Shown: positions 10,067-19,921, numbered from the stretch's first letter. The stretch is 64,000 nt of DNA from Streptomyces sp. NBC_00457 (GCF_036014015.1 NZ_CP107905.1:1674001-1738000), one strand, 5' to 3'. The notes: generated by a model not told the origin, from the letters alone. Translations and numbers: made by a program.

Positions 10067-12199
10067 TCACGATCTTTTGCGGATGTTGTCGGAGCGCGTC
10101 ACGAAGCGGGCCCCTCCCCCGGTCACCCGGAACAGGAACCCACCGCCGTCCTCGCTGGACAGCAAGAACTGCTGGCCGAGGTCGAAGCTCATGCGGCGGG
10201 TGATGCCCTGCCAGGGGCGGCGCAGGAGTTCCGAGCGCAGGGCGGAGGCGGACCGGCCGCCGCCGTCGACGTCGCCGATGGAGGCCAGCCCGTGAGCGGC
10301 GAACCGGATGGCGTCGTACGCCTCGGCCGCCCAGGGGCCGGGCGGGCGGGCGAAACGGGCCCGGAACGCCGTGGCGAACGCCTTGGTACGGGGGTCGGCG
10401 CTCGCGTCCGTGTAGGCCGTGCCGATCCGCCAGCCCTCGCCGGCCGCGAGGAAGGGCGCTCCGAGGACGCGCTCACCCGCGGTCCGGGCGCCCTGGTGGC
10501 CCGCGTCCCGCAGCGCGCGAGCACAGACGGCGGCGCGGTCCGGGCGCACGCCGGCGAACAGGACCGCGTCCTGGGGGCGGGCGGCGATGCGGCGGGCGGC
10601 GTCGGTGAAGTCTTCGTCCGCGGCGACGTCCTCCACCGCCGTCTCGCTGTCGAGCTTGTCGTAGACGGTGGCGATACGGACCATGGGCTCACTCTCCGCC
10701 TGGGTGGCCAGGTCGTTCACGATCACGGTGCGGGCGGGTTGGACAACCCGGTTCAGATAGCGCAGCACCGCGACAGGGCCAATGGTCCGGGTGGTGCGCA
10801 GCACGAGCGTCGAGGTGGTGCTGAGGCTGTTGAGGCCGTCCGAGTCGGCGGTGGTGATCAGCAGAGGCAGCCGGGCCTCCGTGCACGGGGCCATCGCCGC
10901 GGGCGCGGTCGCGTTCCCGCCCGTGGCGATCACCACGGACACGGTCTCGTCGGCGGCCAGCCGGGTGGCCGCCGCCGCGGAGCCCGCCGCGGTGCCCCGG
11001 TCGTCGGCGGTGCGCAGCACGAGGTCGACCGTGCGCCGGTCGTCCTCGTTGTGCTGCTCCACGGCGAGGCGAGCGCCACGCACCTGGTTCTGATGGACGG
11101 AATCGTCCGGGTCGCCGAGCATCGTGATCACGTGGCTGGTCCGCCGGCCGGCACCGGTGTTCGCGGACGCGCTGTTCCGGCCCCACTGCCACCACGCGCC
11201 CGTCCCGCCCGCCGCGGCGACCCCGAGCGCGGCCCCGGCGACAAGCAGCCGCCGCCGGGTCGGCGACGGCGAGGGATCGGGAGCCTCGACGGTGGCGGGC
11301 CCGGACACCATGGTCGGCTCGGGCACCGGCAGGTCGAGGACGCGCCCGGCGCGGGCGGCGACCAGGGCGGGCAGCCCCTCGGGCAGCCACCCGTCCGGCA
11401 TGAACCCGCCGAAGACATCCATGAGTTCCCGCGCGCTCGGGCGCCCCTCCGGCTCCTTGGCCAGACACCGCCGTACGGTCTGATCGAGGCCCTCCGGTAC
11501 GCCGTCCAGGTCCGGTTCCCGGTGCACGGTCCGGTAGAGCACGGCCGCGGCCCCGCCGACGCCGAACGGAGGGCGGCCGGTGGCCGTGTGGGCGAGGACG
11601 CAGCCGAGCGAGAAGACGTCGCTGGGCGGGCCCACGGTGTGCCCGCGGGCCTGCTCGGGCGAGAGGTAGCCGGGGGAGCCGACGACGGAGCCGTCCGTGG
11701 TGAGCGCGGTCGCGCCGACGGCCCGCGCGATGCCGAAGTCGATCAGGCGCGGTCCGTCAGCCGCCAGCAGCACGTTCGCGGGCTTGACGTCCCGGTGGAC
11801 AAGACCGGCCTCGTGCACCCCGTCCAGCGCCTCGGCCAGCGCGGTGCCCAGGCTTCGCAGTTGCCCCTCCGGCCAGGGCCCGTGCAGCGCAACGGCCTCG
11901 GCGAGGGACGGGCCGGGCACGTAGGCCGTGGCCAGCCACGGCTCGCGCGCCTCGGCGTCCGCCCCGACGACCGGCACGGTCCACCGGGCGGTCAGCCCGG
12001 AGGCGAGCTCGGCCTCGCGGCGGAAGCGGGCGCGGAAGCCGGGGTCGTCGGCGTACTCGGCCCGGATCACCTTCAGGGCGCACCAGGCGCCGTGCGGGGA
12101 GCGTGCGAGGTAGACGACGCCCATGCCGCCCGCCCCGAGCCGCCCCGCGAGCCGGTGTCCGCCGATCACCGAGGGATCGGACGGCACAAGCCGCTCCAC
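10067..12199 (-). CDS. Membrane Ser/Thr kinase fused to an extracellular substrate-binding-like domain (kinase A)
   Basis: This 710-residue protein has a cytoplasmic Hanks-type kinase domain (about 12-270). It shows a GAGGMGVVY P-loop, catalytic Lys at K43, HRDVKPANV with D137, and DFG at 154-156. A proline-rich linker and one membrane segment (about 318-338) follow. The rest is a type I periplasmic-binding (Leu/Ile/Val-binding-like) domain predicted outside the cell. The layout suggests a one-protein receptor that senses a small ligand and phosphorylates intracellular targets. The start is a GTG at 12199. It lies 50 bp downstream of a paralogue, with a lipoprotein gene first, so the three probably form one leftward operon. 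Ligand and targets are unknown. Confidence 0.9.
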   Translation of the reverse strand: MERLVPSDPSVIGGHRLAGRLGAGGMGVVYLARSPHGAWCALKVIRAEYADDPGFRARFRREAELASGLTARWTVPVVGADAEAREPWLATAYVPGPSLAEAVALHGPWPEGQLRSLGTALAEALDGVHEAGLVHRDVKPANVLLAADGPRLIDFGIARAVGATALTTDGSVVGSPGYLSPEQARGHTVGPPSDVFSLGCVLAHTATGRPPFGVGGAAAVLYRTVHREPDLDGVPEGLDQTVRRCLAKEPEGRPSARELMDVFGGFMPDGWLPEGLPALVAARAGRVLDLPVPEPTMVSGPATVEAPDPSPSPTRRRLLVAGAALGVAAAGGTGAWWQWGRNSASANTGAGRRTSHVITMLGDPDDSVHQNQVRGARLAVEQHNEDDRRTVDLVLRTADDRGTAAGSAAAATRLAADETVSVVIATGGNATAPAAMAPCTEARLPLLITTADSDGLNSLSTTSTLVLRTTRTIGPVAVLRYLNRVVQPARTVIVNDLATQAESEPMVRIATVYDKLDSETAVEDVAADEDFTDAARRIAARPQDAVLFAGVRPDRAAVCARALRDAGHQGARTAGERVLGAPFLAAGEGWRIGTAYTDASADPRTKAFATAFRARFARPPGPWAAEAYDAIRFAAHGLASIGDVDGGGRSASALRSELLRRPWQGITRRMSFDLGQQFLLSSEDGGGFLFRVTGGGARFVTRSDNIRKRS

Positions 12200-12249
12200 G
12201 TCAGCCGCCTCCGTTCTTCACCGGTTCCGTCATCCGCCGTCGGCCCTCG

Positions 12250-14442
12250 TCAGCCCTGGCCCTGCGCCGCACGGTCCAGGTCGGCGAGCGAGCCCAACTG
12301 CTGGAAGCGCCCGTCGCGGACCTGGTGGACGAAGGTCTCCCGATACCAGCCGTCCCCGGTGTTGTCGTACTCGTGGAACTGGCCGAAGGCGTACGTCCGG
12401 GCGATGCCCTTGTACTGGTACTCCTTCCTCGCCAGCCGCGTCGCCAGATCGGTCCGGACCGGCCGTCTGCGGGCCCCGGCCGGGACCGTGCGGGCGAACT
12501 CGGCGAGCAGCATCCGCACACTGTCGTACGCCTCGGTGGCGTACGGCTCCGGGATGGCGCCGTAACGCTTGCGCCACGCCGCGGTGAAGTCCTTGGCCCG
12601 CTGCGTCGGCAGCACGGACGGGTCCACGGCCGACGTGACCACGTACCAGCCCTCGCCCGCGGCCCCCGCCAGGCGCGGGAAGTCCGAGCCGTACAGCGGG
12701 TGCTGCATCCAGCGCGGCCCGGTGAAGCCGGCCGCGGACAGTTCGCGGGCGGTGCGGACGGTGGCTTCGAGGGGGCCCAGATAGATGAAGTCCCCGACAC
12801 CGGCGGCGAGCAGCTCGCGGACCGCCTTCGGGCCGTCGTCCGTCTCCTCCGCGACGACTTTGGGGATGACCTCGGCGAGGGCCTCGTCGCGCCACCCGTT
12901 GATCAGCGGGTTGGCGTGGTCCTGCATGATCGCGCCCCCGGACCGGTCGATCACGACGCCCGCCTTCGCCACCTGGCCGGTCACCATCGCGTGGATCACG
13001 ATCCAGCTGCCGAGCGCGAGATGGGGGGCGCCGCTCTGGAACGAGGCCTTCTGCGACGTGACGAAGTAGTCGCCCTGGCCCGTGCTGCTGGACAGATGGG
13101 TCAGCCCTGCCCCGCCGTAGATGGCCGCCGCCGCACGCATCGGGATCTCGGCGACCGGACCCAGCACGGCGACGACGTTCCGGTCGGCGGTGAACGCCTG
13201 GGCCACCTGCTGGGCGGAGGTGACGTCGCCCCGGTCGGCGCGGACCCGTACCTCGAGGTCGTACGCACGCTTCGGCGAGGCATTGTGCTCGGCGACGGCA
13301 AGGCGGGCGGCGCGTTCGCAGGCCCGGCTGACGGCGCTGTCGGCCGCGTCGGAGGTCGTGTGCACGCCGAGGGCGTACACGGGACGCCCGCCGCCCGCGG
13401 CGGGCTTCTTCCCCTCGTCCCCCGACGCCCACACAGCCGCTCCGGTCCCGCCGCCCGCGAGCAGCAGCGCGCCGCCGGCGAGGAGCAGCCGACGCCGGCC
13501 GGGCCCGGCCTCAGGGGCAGGGGCGTCCGGCTCGTTCACGACCGTGGGCTCGATGTCGGGCAGGGCGAGGCTCTCGCTGGCCCGCGCCGCGACCATCCGC
13601 GCGACGGGGTCGGGGAGCCAGTCGCCCGATCCGTCCGGAGCGTCCTGTGCGAGCAGCCGCCCCATCTCCTCGGCGGTGGGCCGCGCGTCCGGGTCCTTGG
13701 CCAGGCAGCGTTCCACCAGGGCGAGCAACTCGCTGTCCACACCGCCGAGTTCGGGGTCGTCGTGGACGGTGCGGTACAGCAGGGCGTCCGGCGCACCGGT
13801 GCCGAAGGGCGGGGTCCCGGACGAGGCGTACGCGAGCACGCAGCCCAGCGCGAAGACGTCGCTCGCGGAGATCGCGGGCCGCCCCTCGGCCTGCTCCGGG
13901 GCGAGGAATCCAGGCGTTCCGACCACGACGCCGGACGCGGTCAGCGCCGTGTCACCCGCGGCGCGCGCGATGCCGAAGTCGATCAGGCGGGGCCCGTCCA
14001 GTGCGAGGAGCACGTTGCCCGGCTTGACGTCCCGGTGGACCAGACCGGCCGCGTGGACCGCGTCCAGCGCCCCGGCCAGCAGCCCGCCGAGGACACCGAC
14101 GGCACGCGCGGGCAGTGGCCCGTGTGCGGCGACCGCCTCGGACAGGGAAGGGCCGGGTACGAAGGCGGTGGCCAGCCACGGCTCGCGCGTCTCGGCATCG
14201 GCGTCCAGGACGGGCACCACCCAGGGGTTGTCCACCCGCCGCGCCAGCTCCACCTCGCGCGCGAACCGGGCCCGGAAGTCGTCGTCCCCCGCGCCCTCCC
14301 CCCGGATCACCTTGACCGCAGCGAGTGCGCCCGCGTCGGTGCGCCCGAGGTAGACGACGCCCATGCCGCCCGCGCCGAGCCGCCGCAGCAGCCGGAACCC
14401 GGCGATGCGGGAGGGGTCGGAGGACCGCAGCTCTTCACTCAT
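12250..14442 (-). CDS. Membrane Ser/Thr kinase fused to an extracellular substrate-binding-like domain (kinase B)
   Basis: This 730-residue paralogue of the next gene has a kinase domain (about 14-270) with GAGGMGVVY, K44, HRDVKPGNV with D138, and DFG at 155-157. A single membrane helix (about 319-339, preceded by RRR) follows, then an extracellular ABC-type branched-chain-amino-acid-binding-like domain. The catalytic set is complete, so it should be an active kinase. The ATG at 14442 overlaps the stop of the upstream lipoprotein gene by four bases (ATGA), which indicates translational coupling. A longer in-frame reading to 15522 is only an extension across the lipoprotein gene in another frame. 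The ligand is unknown. Confidence 0.9.
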   Translation of the reverse strand: MSEELRSSDPSRIAGFRLLRRLGAGGMGVVYLGRTDAGALAAVKVIRGEGAGDDDFRARFAREVELARRVDNPWVVPVLDADAETREPWLATAFVPGPSLSEAVAAHGPLPARAVGVLGGLLAGALDAVHAAGLVHRDVKPGNVLLALDGPRLIDFGIARAAGDTALTASGVVVGTPGFLAPEQAEGRPAISASDVFALGCVLAYASSGTPPFGTGAPDALLYRTVHDDPELGGVDSELLALVERCLAKDPDARPTAEEMGRLLAQDAPDGSGDWLPDPVARMVAARASESLALPDIEPTVVNEPDAPAPEAGPGRRRLLLAGGALLLAGGGTGAAVWASGDEGKKPAAGGGRPVYALGVHTTSDAADSAVSRACERAARLAVAEHNASPKRAYDLEVRVRADRGDVTSAQQVAQAFTADRNVVAVLGPVAEIPMRAAAAIYGGAGLTHLSSSTGQGDYFVTSQKASFQSGAPHLALGSWIVIHAMVTGQVAKAGVVIDRSGGAIMQDHANPLINGWRDEALAEVIPKVVAEETDDGPKAVRELLAAGVGDFIYLGPLEATVRTARELSAAGFTGPRWMQHPLYGSDFPRLAGAAGEGWYVVTSAVDPSVLPTQRAKDFTAAWRKRYGAIPEPYATEAYDSVRMLLAEFARTVPAGARRRPVRTDLATRLARKEYQYKGIARTYAFGQFHEYDNTGDGWYRETFVHQVRDGRFQQLGSLADLDRAAQGQG

Positions 14443-15290
14443 CGCTCGGCCCCCTTGGTCTCGGCCGGCGCGCTCGGCGCACCGGAACCGTCCGAACCGC
14501 CCGCCGCCCCCTGCCGATGGATCTCGGCGGCGACGAAGCCGAGTCCCTGGATCATGTCGGAGCTGATGGCGGAGTCCTCCGCCTCGGTCCGGCCCGCACC
14601 GTGCCGTGTCGTCGCGGCCACGGTGACCGGCCCGAGCCGGAACTTGTACCAGTCGAAGGGGTGCGCCCCGCGCTGCCCGTCGACGACCCACTCCCCGACC
14701 TCCGACAGGTCGTCCTCGGAGATCGCGCTCCGCGCGTCGGTGTGCGCGCTGACCTGGGAGTACAGGCCGAGCACCCGTTCCGTGGCGTTCAGCCGCTGCT
14801 CGCGGCAGCGCAGTGCCGACTCCAGCGAACCGGCCATGTCGCGCCGCGCCGCCACGACGTTCTCGTGCACAGTGACGGTCAGCGACAGGTACACCGGCTT
14901 CTTGGCGCCCTGCTCCGGCAGCTCGAACGCCCGCGTGAGACTGGCCAGCACGGTGTCCGCCAGCGGCTCGCGCCGCCAGAGGCAGTCCGCGCCGAGGACG
15001 GCCCACTCGGCCGGATCGCTCTCGAAGGGCACGCGTTTGCGATACCCGGTGCCGAAGTAGTCGGTCCGCACATCGAGGTCGCGGACGTACGCCACCGCCT
15101 CGGCCCGTGTCTTCGGCGCCCGTTCCTCCGCGAGCGTGTACGGCTCGCTCACCTCGGTCGGCGAGGGCGACGCGCTGGGACTCGACTTCGGCTTCCTCTC
15201 CGCCCCGGCCCCGTCGTCCGCTCCGCCGGTGCACCCCGCCAGCAGCAGCGCCCCCGCAGCCGTGACGAAGGCTGGTCTCCACCCGGCCAT
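14439..15290 (-). CDS. Secreted lipoprotein, function unknown
   Basis: This 283-residue protein has a short basic N-terminus, a hydrophobic stretch and a lipobox LLAGC with the modified Cys at C20. A Ser/Pro/Lys-rich linker follows, then a globular domain of about 230 residues. No known domain is recognised; the body contains alternating beta-like strands and a YVRDLDVRTDYFGTGYRKRV segment. It is the first gene of a leftward operon with two receptor-like Ser/Thr kinases and overlaps the first kinase by four bases. It may therefore act with their outside sensor domains on the membrane surface. GGGAG precedes the ATG. Confidence 0.8.
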   Translation of the reverse strand: MAGWRPAFVTAAGALLLAGCTGGADDGAGAERKPKSSPSASPSPTEVSEPYTLAEERAPKTRAEAVAYVRDLDVRTDYFGTGYRKRVPFESDPAEWAVLGADCLWRREPLADTVLASLTRAFELPEQGAKKPVYLSLTVTVHENVVAARRDMAGSLESALRCREQRLNATERVLGLYSQVSAHTDARSAISEDDLSEVGEWVVDGQRGAHPFDWYKFRLGPVTVAATTRHGAGRTEAEDSAISSDMIQGLGFVAAEIHRQGAAGGSDGSGAPSAPAETKGAER

Positions 15291-15412
15291 GTATCACTCC
15301 CCTCCGAGCCCCACCCGTGAAGGAAGTGTGACGCATGGAAACGCACGCACAACTGCCCTTGCAGGAATACCGAGTTAAGGGCCTCGATGGAGCAGGGAGT
15401 CGGCCGGGTGGC

Positions 15413-17086
15413 TCAGCGGTGGTAGGCCTCCAGTTCGGCGATGGAGGTGAAGGTCTGTGATCCACCGCTGCCGCCGATGACGCGCACCCCGTCACCGCTG
15501 GTCGTGTCGAAGTCGAAGACATAGGTGCGGTTCGTGCCGGCCGCCGACGACGTCGGGTACGACGGCGTCACGCTCAGGCCGGTGACATCGGTCCAGACCC
15601 CGCCCCGCCGCACCTGGACCTTGGGAGGACTGCTGAACCAGCCGCCGTCGCCGAACATCGTGCCGGTCGTGTAGGCGACCCGGTTGAGGTGGTACGTGCG
15701 CGGCCAGGTGTAGCCCCACCAACTGGCCGGCTTGCGTTCGTCGTTCCAGTCGTCCTCGTTCTGGGCCTTGTTGCCGTCGTTGTAGATCGCCGTGCCGAAG
15801 TGCGTGGCGCGTTCGATCGGCGTGGTGCCGGGTTCGCGGGCGAGGTTGCGCGAGGCGTCCGGCCCGTTGCCCGGCGTCGTGGGGACGGACGGGGTGAGGG
15901 ACATCTTCCGCAGCGAGAAGGTGTACGCCCAGAAGTCACCGGCCGGGTAACCGCCGCCGCACGGGCAGACGTTGGACTGCAGCCACATCGATCTGCCGTC
16001 CGCGCTGATGTACTTCGACGGGATGGTCGTGGCGTAGCCACCGTGCTTCGAGTGGGTCCACGGATAGCCGCCGAAGTCCTTCGGGGTGAAGTGCTTCCAC
16101 GGGCCCCACGGGGTGGGCGCCTCGTAGAACTCGTACGTGTACTCCGTCCAGGAGGTGTAGAGGTAGCGCCCCAGCGGCTTGTTGTAGACGACGCCGCCCT
16201 GGCTGATCACACTCAGGTCCCGGACGCGGCCCGCGGTTCCCACGTTCTGGTAGATGCGGCGGTCGTCGTGGAGCACCGCCACCCGCTGGTCGATGTTCGA
16301 GGTCCAGGTCGGTGTGCCCCCGCTGTCACCGGCGTAGAACTGCCAGGTGGACCGGTCCTGGATGGACGTGGCGGGCACCCGGGCCAGGTAGAGGTCGGTG
16401 GGGTCCGGGTCGGGGTCGAAGGTGTCACGCCAGTTGTGGTCCATGCCGTAGGCGTAGACGTAGCCGTCCGGGCTGTTCGCGTTGTCCTTGCCGTAGTCCA
16501 GGAACATGACCGTGGTGAACTTCTGGTCCGAGAACATCGGCTCGGTCTTGTTCGACGTCCAAGTGGTGCCCTTGTCGGTCGACTTCACGATCGTCGCGCT
16601 CGGTGCGTGGTCCAGCGTGCCCTGCTTGAGGTCCTGGACGGCGAGATACAGCGCGCCGTTCACACACACCATGCCGGTCGGCTTGCGGTAGTACTGCTGC
16701 GGGTCGCCCCAGATCCGGCCGACCTCGTCGGCGACCGCCCGCTGCGTGCCGGTCAGGTTTCCCGGCATGCCGCTGATCCGGGCCACGCCGATGTCCCGCC
16801 AGGTGGTGCCGAAGCCAACGCCGTCGCCGTAGGCGGTGTAGAGGTGGTCGTCGTTCGACCAGCACGACGGCCACAGGTCGCCGTGTTCCTTGTTGTCGCC
16901 GATCGCGGGGGCGCCGACGGTGGCGCCCGGGTCCACGGCGACGGTGGAGAAGTAGGTGCTCTCGGGGGCGTTCGCGAGTGCGGCGGACCCGGCGGGCTCG
17001 GTGTCGGCCCGGACGGCCGGTGCGGTCAGCGTCGTCACGGCGGCCAGCCCGGCCGCCAGGGTGATCAGGGTTCTGGATGTACGCAC
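15413..17086 (-). CDS. Secreted DUF4185-like (GH183-type) protein with C-terminal carbohydrate-binding-like domain
   Basis: This 557-residue exported protein has a Sec signal peptide (about 1-27, ending AVRA). A beta-propeller domain (about 40-400) has repeated Asp-containing strands such as DDHLYTAYGDG and STDKGTTW, as in DUF4185 proteins. The C-terminal part, about 140 residues starting near SRNLAREPGTT, resembles a galactose-binding (F5/8-like) carbohydrate-binding domain. DUF4185 includes the GH183 endo-D-arabinofuranases that cut mycobacterial-type arabinan. It is the last gene of the kinase-isomerase-DUF4185 operon, 37 bp after a second DUF4185 gene. Assignment to DUF4185 is by strand pattern and is less sure than for its neighbour. 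Confidence 0.75.
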   Translation of the reverse strand: MRTSRTLITLAAGLAAVTTLTAPAVRADTEPAGSAALANAPESTYFSTVAVDPGATVGAPAIGDNKEHGDLWPSCWSNDDHLYTAYGDGVGFGTTWRDIGVARISGMPGNLTGTQRAVADEVGRIWGDPQQYYRKPTGMVCVNGALYLAVQDLKQGTLDHAPSATIVKSTDKGTTWTSNKTEPMFSDQKFTTVMFLDYGKDNANSPDGYVYAYGMDHNWRDTFDPDPDPTDLYLARVPATSIQDRSTWQFYAGDSGGTPTWTSNIDQRVAVLHDDRRIYQNVGTAGRVRDLSVISQGGVVYNKPLGRYLYTSWTEYTYEFYEAPTPWGPWKHFTPKDFGGYPWTHSKHGGYATTIPSKYISADGRSMWLQSNVCPCGGGYPAGDFWAYTFSLRKMSLTPSVPTTPGNGPDASRNLAREPGTTPIERATHFGTAIYNDGNKAQNEDDWNDERKPASWWGYTWPRTYHLNRVAYTTGTMFGDGGWFSSPPKVQVRRGGVWTDVTGLSVTPSYPTSSAAGTNRTYVFDFDTTSGDGVRVIGGSGGSQTFTSIAELEAYHR

Positions 17087-17123
17087 AGGTGTGCTCCTCC
17101 ACGGGTCGGTCGGGGGATCCTGC

Positions 17124-18209
17124 TCAGACGGCCAGACCGTTGATCCGGTACTGCATCACCCGGTAGTTCTGGTCGTCGTACCACTGGCTCACGGCCAGGT
17201 GGAGGTTGCTGAAGGTCGAACCCGGGACGATGAAGCCGCCGTACGGGCTGGCGACCGCGTTTCCGGATTCGTTGCCGGGGGTGGTGGGGACGATGACGAC
17301 CTGTTCCTCAGTGGTGAACAGGTTGCTGGTCGGGAGGGCGAAGACCTGGGCGCGGATGCCAAGGGGGCTCATGTTCAGCCAGGTCAGGGCGTACTTGCCG
17401 CCCATCGCACGGAAGCAGATCTCGCCCCACCGGCGGCGGGCGGTGATCATGGTCGGGTAGTTGCCCCAGGCCCAGGCGCCGTTCGCGTAGCCCCATGGCT
17501 CGTACGCCGCCGGGTCGCCCAGCCGGTCCTGGCGGACGCGGTGCAGGAGGAGGTCGGAGGGGATGTCCCGGTTGAAGACGGTCGACAGGACGTAGCAGTA
17601 GCCGTCGTCCGCGACGGCGTACGTCTTCTGCTGGAACTGGCCGCCGTACTGGTCCCCCGGCCACAAACACAGGTACTCCCAGGTCTCGCCGTTGTCCGTC
17701 GAGCGCCAGAAGTCGGAGTGGTGGGTCTGGTAAAGCACGCCCCGCATCAGGTGCATGTACATGGTGTCGCCGACGGTGAAGACGTCCGACGGGATCGCGG
17801 TCGTGCCGTTCTCGTGGCCCTCCGGGACCAGTCCCACGGCGTGCGAGCCGCCCACGCTGTCGTCGATGACAAGGGAGTTGAGATCGGGATGGCGTGCGCG
17901 CAGGCCGACCGGGGCCCGCCAGTCCGGGCCGCCCACGCCGGCTCCGTCGAAGGTGTCTCCGCAGACGAACAGCATCGTGCCGTCGGGGCAGCGGACGGGG
18001 ATGCCCAGGTCGGTCCAGGGAGCTGCGAACCGGCCGGTCTCGGCCGGGCCGGTGAGGTTTCGGATCTTGGTGCCGGTGATGGCGGCGGGGGCGGCGCTCG
18101 CGTGCGGCGCCCCCGCGGTCAGTCCGGCTGCCGTGGTCGCCACGCCCAGGCCTGCGGTGAGCAGGGTGCGGCGGCTCGGTCCGTGCAGGGGTCGTGGTGC
18201 AGCGGTCAT
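17124..18209 (-). CDS. Secreted (Tat) DUF4185 protein, probable GH183 endo-D-arabinofuranase
   Basis: This 361-residue protein has a twin-arginine signal (SRRTLLTAG, R13-R14) ending near HASA. A DUF4185 beta-propeller follows with the characteristic TDLGIPVRCPDGTMLF...GDTF opening, WRAPVGLR, and STDNGETW blade repeats. Proteins of this family (CAZy GH183) are endo-acting D-arabinofuranases on mycobacterial arabinogalactan and lipoarabinomannan, so export fits the job of cutting polymer outside the cell. The start at 18209 is chosen for its AGGAG and because upstream sequence has no signal peptide. It sits between an isomerase gene and a second DUF4185 gene in one leftward operon. Confidence 0.85.
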   Translation of the reverse strand: MTAAPRPLHGPSRRTLLTAGLGVATTAAGLTAGAPHASAAPAAITGTKIRNLTGPAETGRFAAPWTDLGIPVRCPDGTMLFVCGDTFDGAGVGGPDWRAPVGLRARHPDLNSLVIDDSVGGSHAVGLVPEGHENGTTAIPSDVFTVGDTMYMHLMRGVLYQTHHSDFWRSTDNGETWEYLCLWPGDQYGGQFQQKTYAVADDGYCYVLSTVFNRDIPSDLLLHRVRQDRLGDPAAYEPWGYANGAWAWGNYPTMITARRRWGEICFRAMGGKYALTWLNMSPLGIRAQVFALPTSNLFTTEEQVVIVPTTPGNESGNAVASPYGGFIVPGSTFSNLHLAVSQWYDDQNYRVMQYRINGLAV

Positions 18210-18280
18210 GCGGAACTCCTCGGAATCGTGGGGGATTTCCTGGTTCGCCTGCTCGCCGGTTCGCCTGCTCATGCGGGTTC

Positions 18281-19921
18281 CTACGGCTGCACGGTCACGT
18301 CTCCACACAGGTGGACCTCGACGCCCAGTTCGGCGAAGAGGGCGGCCTTGGCGCGCAGGGCCTTGTCGGCGGTCGCGGCGTCGGGGGCGTAGGCGACGTT
18401 GAGGTGGTTGGCGCGGTGGCGGGCCATGAACTGGTCGCGGCTGACGCCGTGCAGGACCGCGTGCATGATCGGCCACTGCGGGGTGGTGGCGTCGAGCCGG
18501 CGCCGGGTCTCCTCCTCGGGCAGCTCGACCGAGGTGGCGCGGCCGAGGTCGACGTGGAGCCGGCCGTCCATCAGGAACACACGTGACCAGACGATCTCGC
18601 CCGGCTTGGAGACGCCGCTGAGAGTGCCGCCGCCGAGCGGGAAGTACATCGAGGGCTGGCGCATGCTGTACGACTTGTCGTAGCCGCCGTGGTGGGAGGC
18701 GGGCACCGAGCCGGAGATCTCGAAGACCCAGACGAACCGGCCGTCGTACTCCTCGCCCCAGCGGATGTCGTGCAGCGTGGTGGCCGGGTCGAGGCCCATC
18801 GCCGTCCAGATGCGGTTGGTGACGAGGGAGTCGACGGCGACGCCTTCATCGACCTCGTTGAAGTGCGGCAGCGGCGCCCCCGCGTACAGCTCGCGGGCGC
18901 CGTCACGGCTGCGTACCGGCGGGCGCTGCACGTTGTTCAGCAGGCCCTCGGCGAGGTCGCTCGCCGGGACGGTGTCCTTCAGACCCTGCTGGTACTGGAT
19001 GCCGACGGCGTCGAGACCGAAGTCGTCGGCGATGCGCAGCGCGGCTATGTACATCCTGAACTGGCTGAGCAGCTGCGCGTCGGTGAGTTCGGTGGCCTCG
19101 TCGGTGCCGGTGTGGAAGGTCATTCCGGCATCGTCGAGCCAGTCGCGGACCGCTTGGGCCTCCTCGTCGGAGACCTTGTTCATCTCGGCGACGAGGGCGC
19201 TCTGCGAGAGGCGTTCCTTGTAGATGCCGAGCGGGTTGAGGAACTCGTCGTCGATGATGGCGTTGTACATGCCCATGCAGCCCTCGTCGAAGACGCCGAT
19301 GATCGCCTTCTCCTCGCGCAGCTGCCGGGCGAGGGCCACGCCCAGTTCGGTCTCGGGGTCCTGGCGCGGAGGCGACAGCGGGCGGACGTGGCTGGTGTCG
19401 TGGGTCAGGGTGCCCGTCTCCAGCCAGGTACGCAGGCCGTCGCGAGCCCAGTCGTCGGTGAAGTCGGCGCTCCACAGGACGGAGTAGTCGCGGCCCGCCT
19501 TGGTCAGGCTGCCGGCGAGGTTCAACAGGCCGACCAGGCCCGGGAATTCACCACTCCAGTTGGCCACGACGAGGATCGGGCCCCGGTGGCTGCGCAGTCC
19601 GGCGAGGACGTGATGGCTGTACTGCCAGACGCCCTCGACGACGATCAGCGGGGCGTCCTGGGGCAGGTCCTTGAAGACCTCGATGCCGGCGCGCTGGCTG
19701 TCGATGAACCCGTGCCCCTTGCCCTCGTCGACCGGGTGGCCACGGCGCACCGTCCAGCCCAGGTCCGTGAGGGCCGCGGCGAGGTCGTTCTCCAGCTTCT
19801 CCTGGGTGGGCCAGCCGGTGACGTTCGCGGCGGGGCGCAGGTCACCGCTGGCCACGGTGTAGACGGTGTGCGGCTCGGCGGCGGAGGGCCGGCGGAGGTC
19901 GGGCAGGGTGTAGGCGGTCAT
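18281..19921 (-). CDS. L-fucose/D-arabinose isomerase family protein
   Basis: This 546-residue protein is of the L-fucose/L-arabinose isomerase superfamily (COG2407), close in length to FucI. An acidic metal-ligand candidate is in GVFDEGCMGMYNAIIDDEF and a late His in the MARHRANHLNVAYAP segment. FucI-type enzymes also convert D-arabinose to D-ribulose, which fits a locus with an FGGY kinase and D-arabinan-type hydrolases. It is cytoplasmic and metal-dependent. The ATG at 19921 has GGAG upstream. The initiation region is tandemly duplicated, so a 12-codon ORF (MTAHTRTTTETV) ends in a TGA overlapping this ATG and may couple translation. The exact sugar is inferred from context. Confidence 0.8.
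   Translation of the reverse strand: MTAYTLPDLRRPSAAEPHTVYTVASGDLRPAANVTGWPTQEKLENDLAAALTDLGWTVRRGHPVDEGKGHGFIDSQRAGIEVFKDLPQDAPLIVVEGVWQYSHHVLAGLRSHRGPILVVANWSGEFPGLVGLLNLAGSLTKAGRDYSVLWSADFTDDWARDGLRTWLETGTLTHDTSHVRPLSPPRQDPETELGVALARQLREEKAIIGVFDEGCMGMYNAIIDDEFLNPLGIYKERLSQSALVAEMNKVSDEEAQAVRDWLDDAGMTFHTGTDEATELTDAQLLSQFRMYIAALRIADDFGLDAVGIQYQQGLKDTVPASDLAEGLLNNVQRPPVRSRDGARELYAGAPLPHFNEVDEGVAVDSLVTNRIWTAMGLDPATTLHDIRWGEEYDGRFVWVFEISGSVPASHHGGYDKSYSMRQPSMYFPLGGGTLSGVSKPGEIVWSRVFLMDGRLHVDLGRATSVELPEEETRRRLDATTPQWPIMHAVLHGVSRDQFMARHRANHLNVAYAPDAATADKALRAKAALFAELGVEVHLCGDVTVQP

Noticed and set aside
14443..15522. In-frame extension giving a 1,090-residue kinase B
   Set aside because: It lies over the lipoprotein gene on the same strand in another frame; kinase homology starts exactly at the ATG at 14442 with an ATGA overlap.
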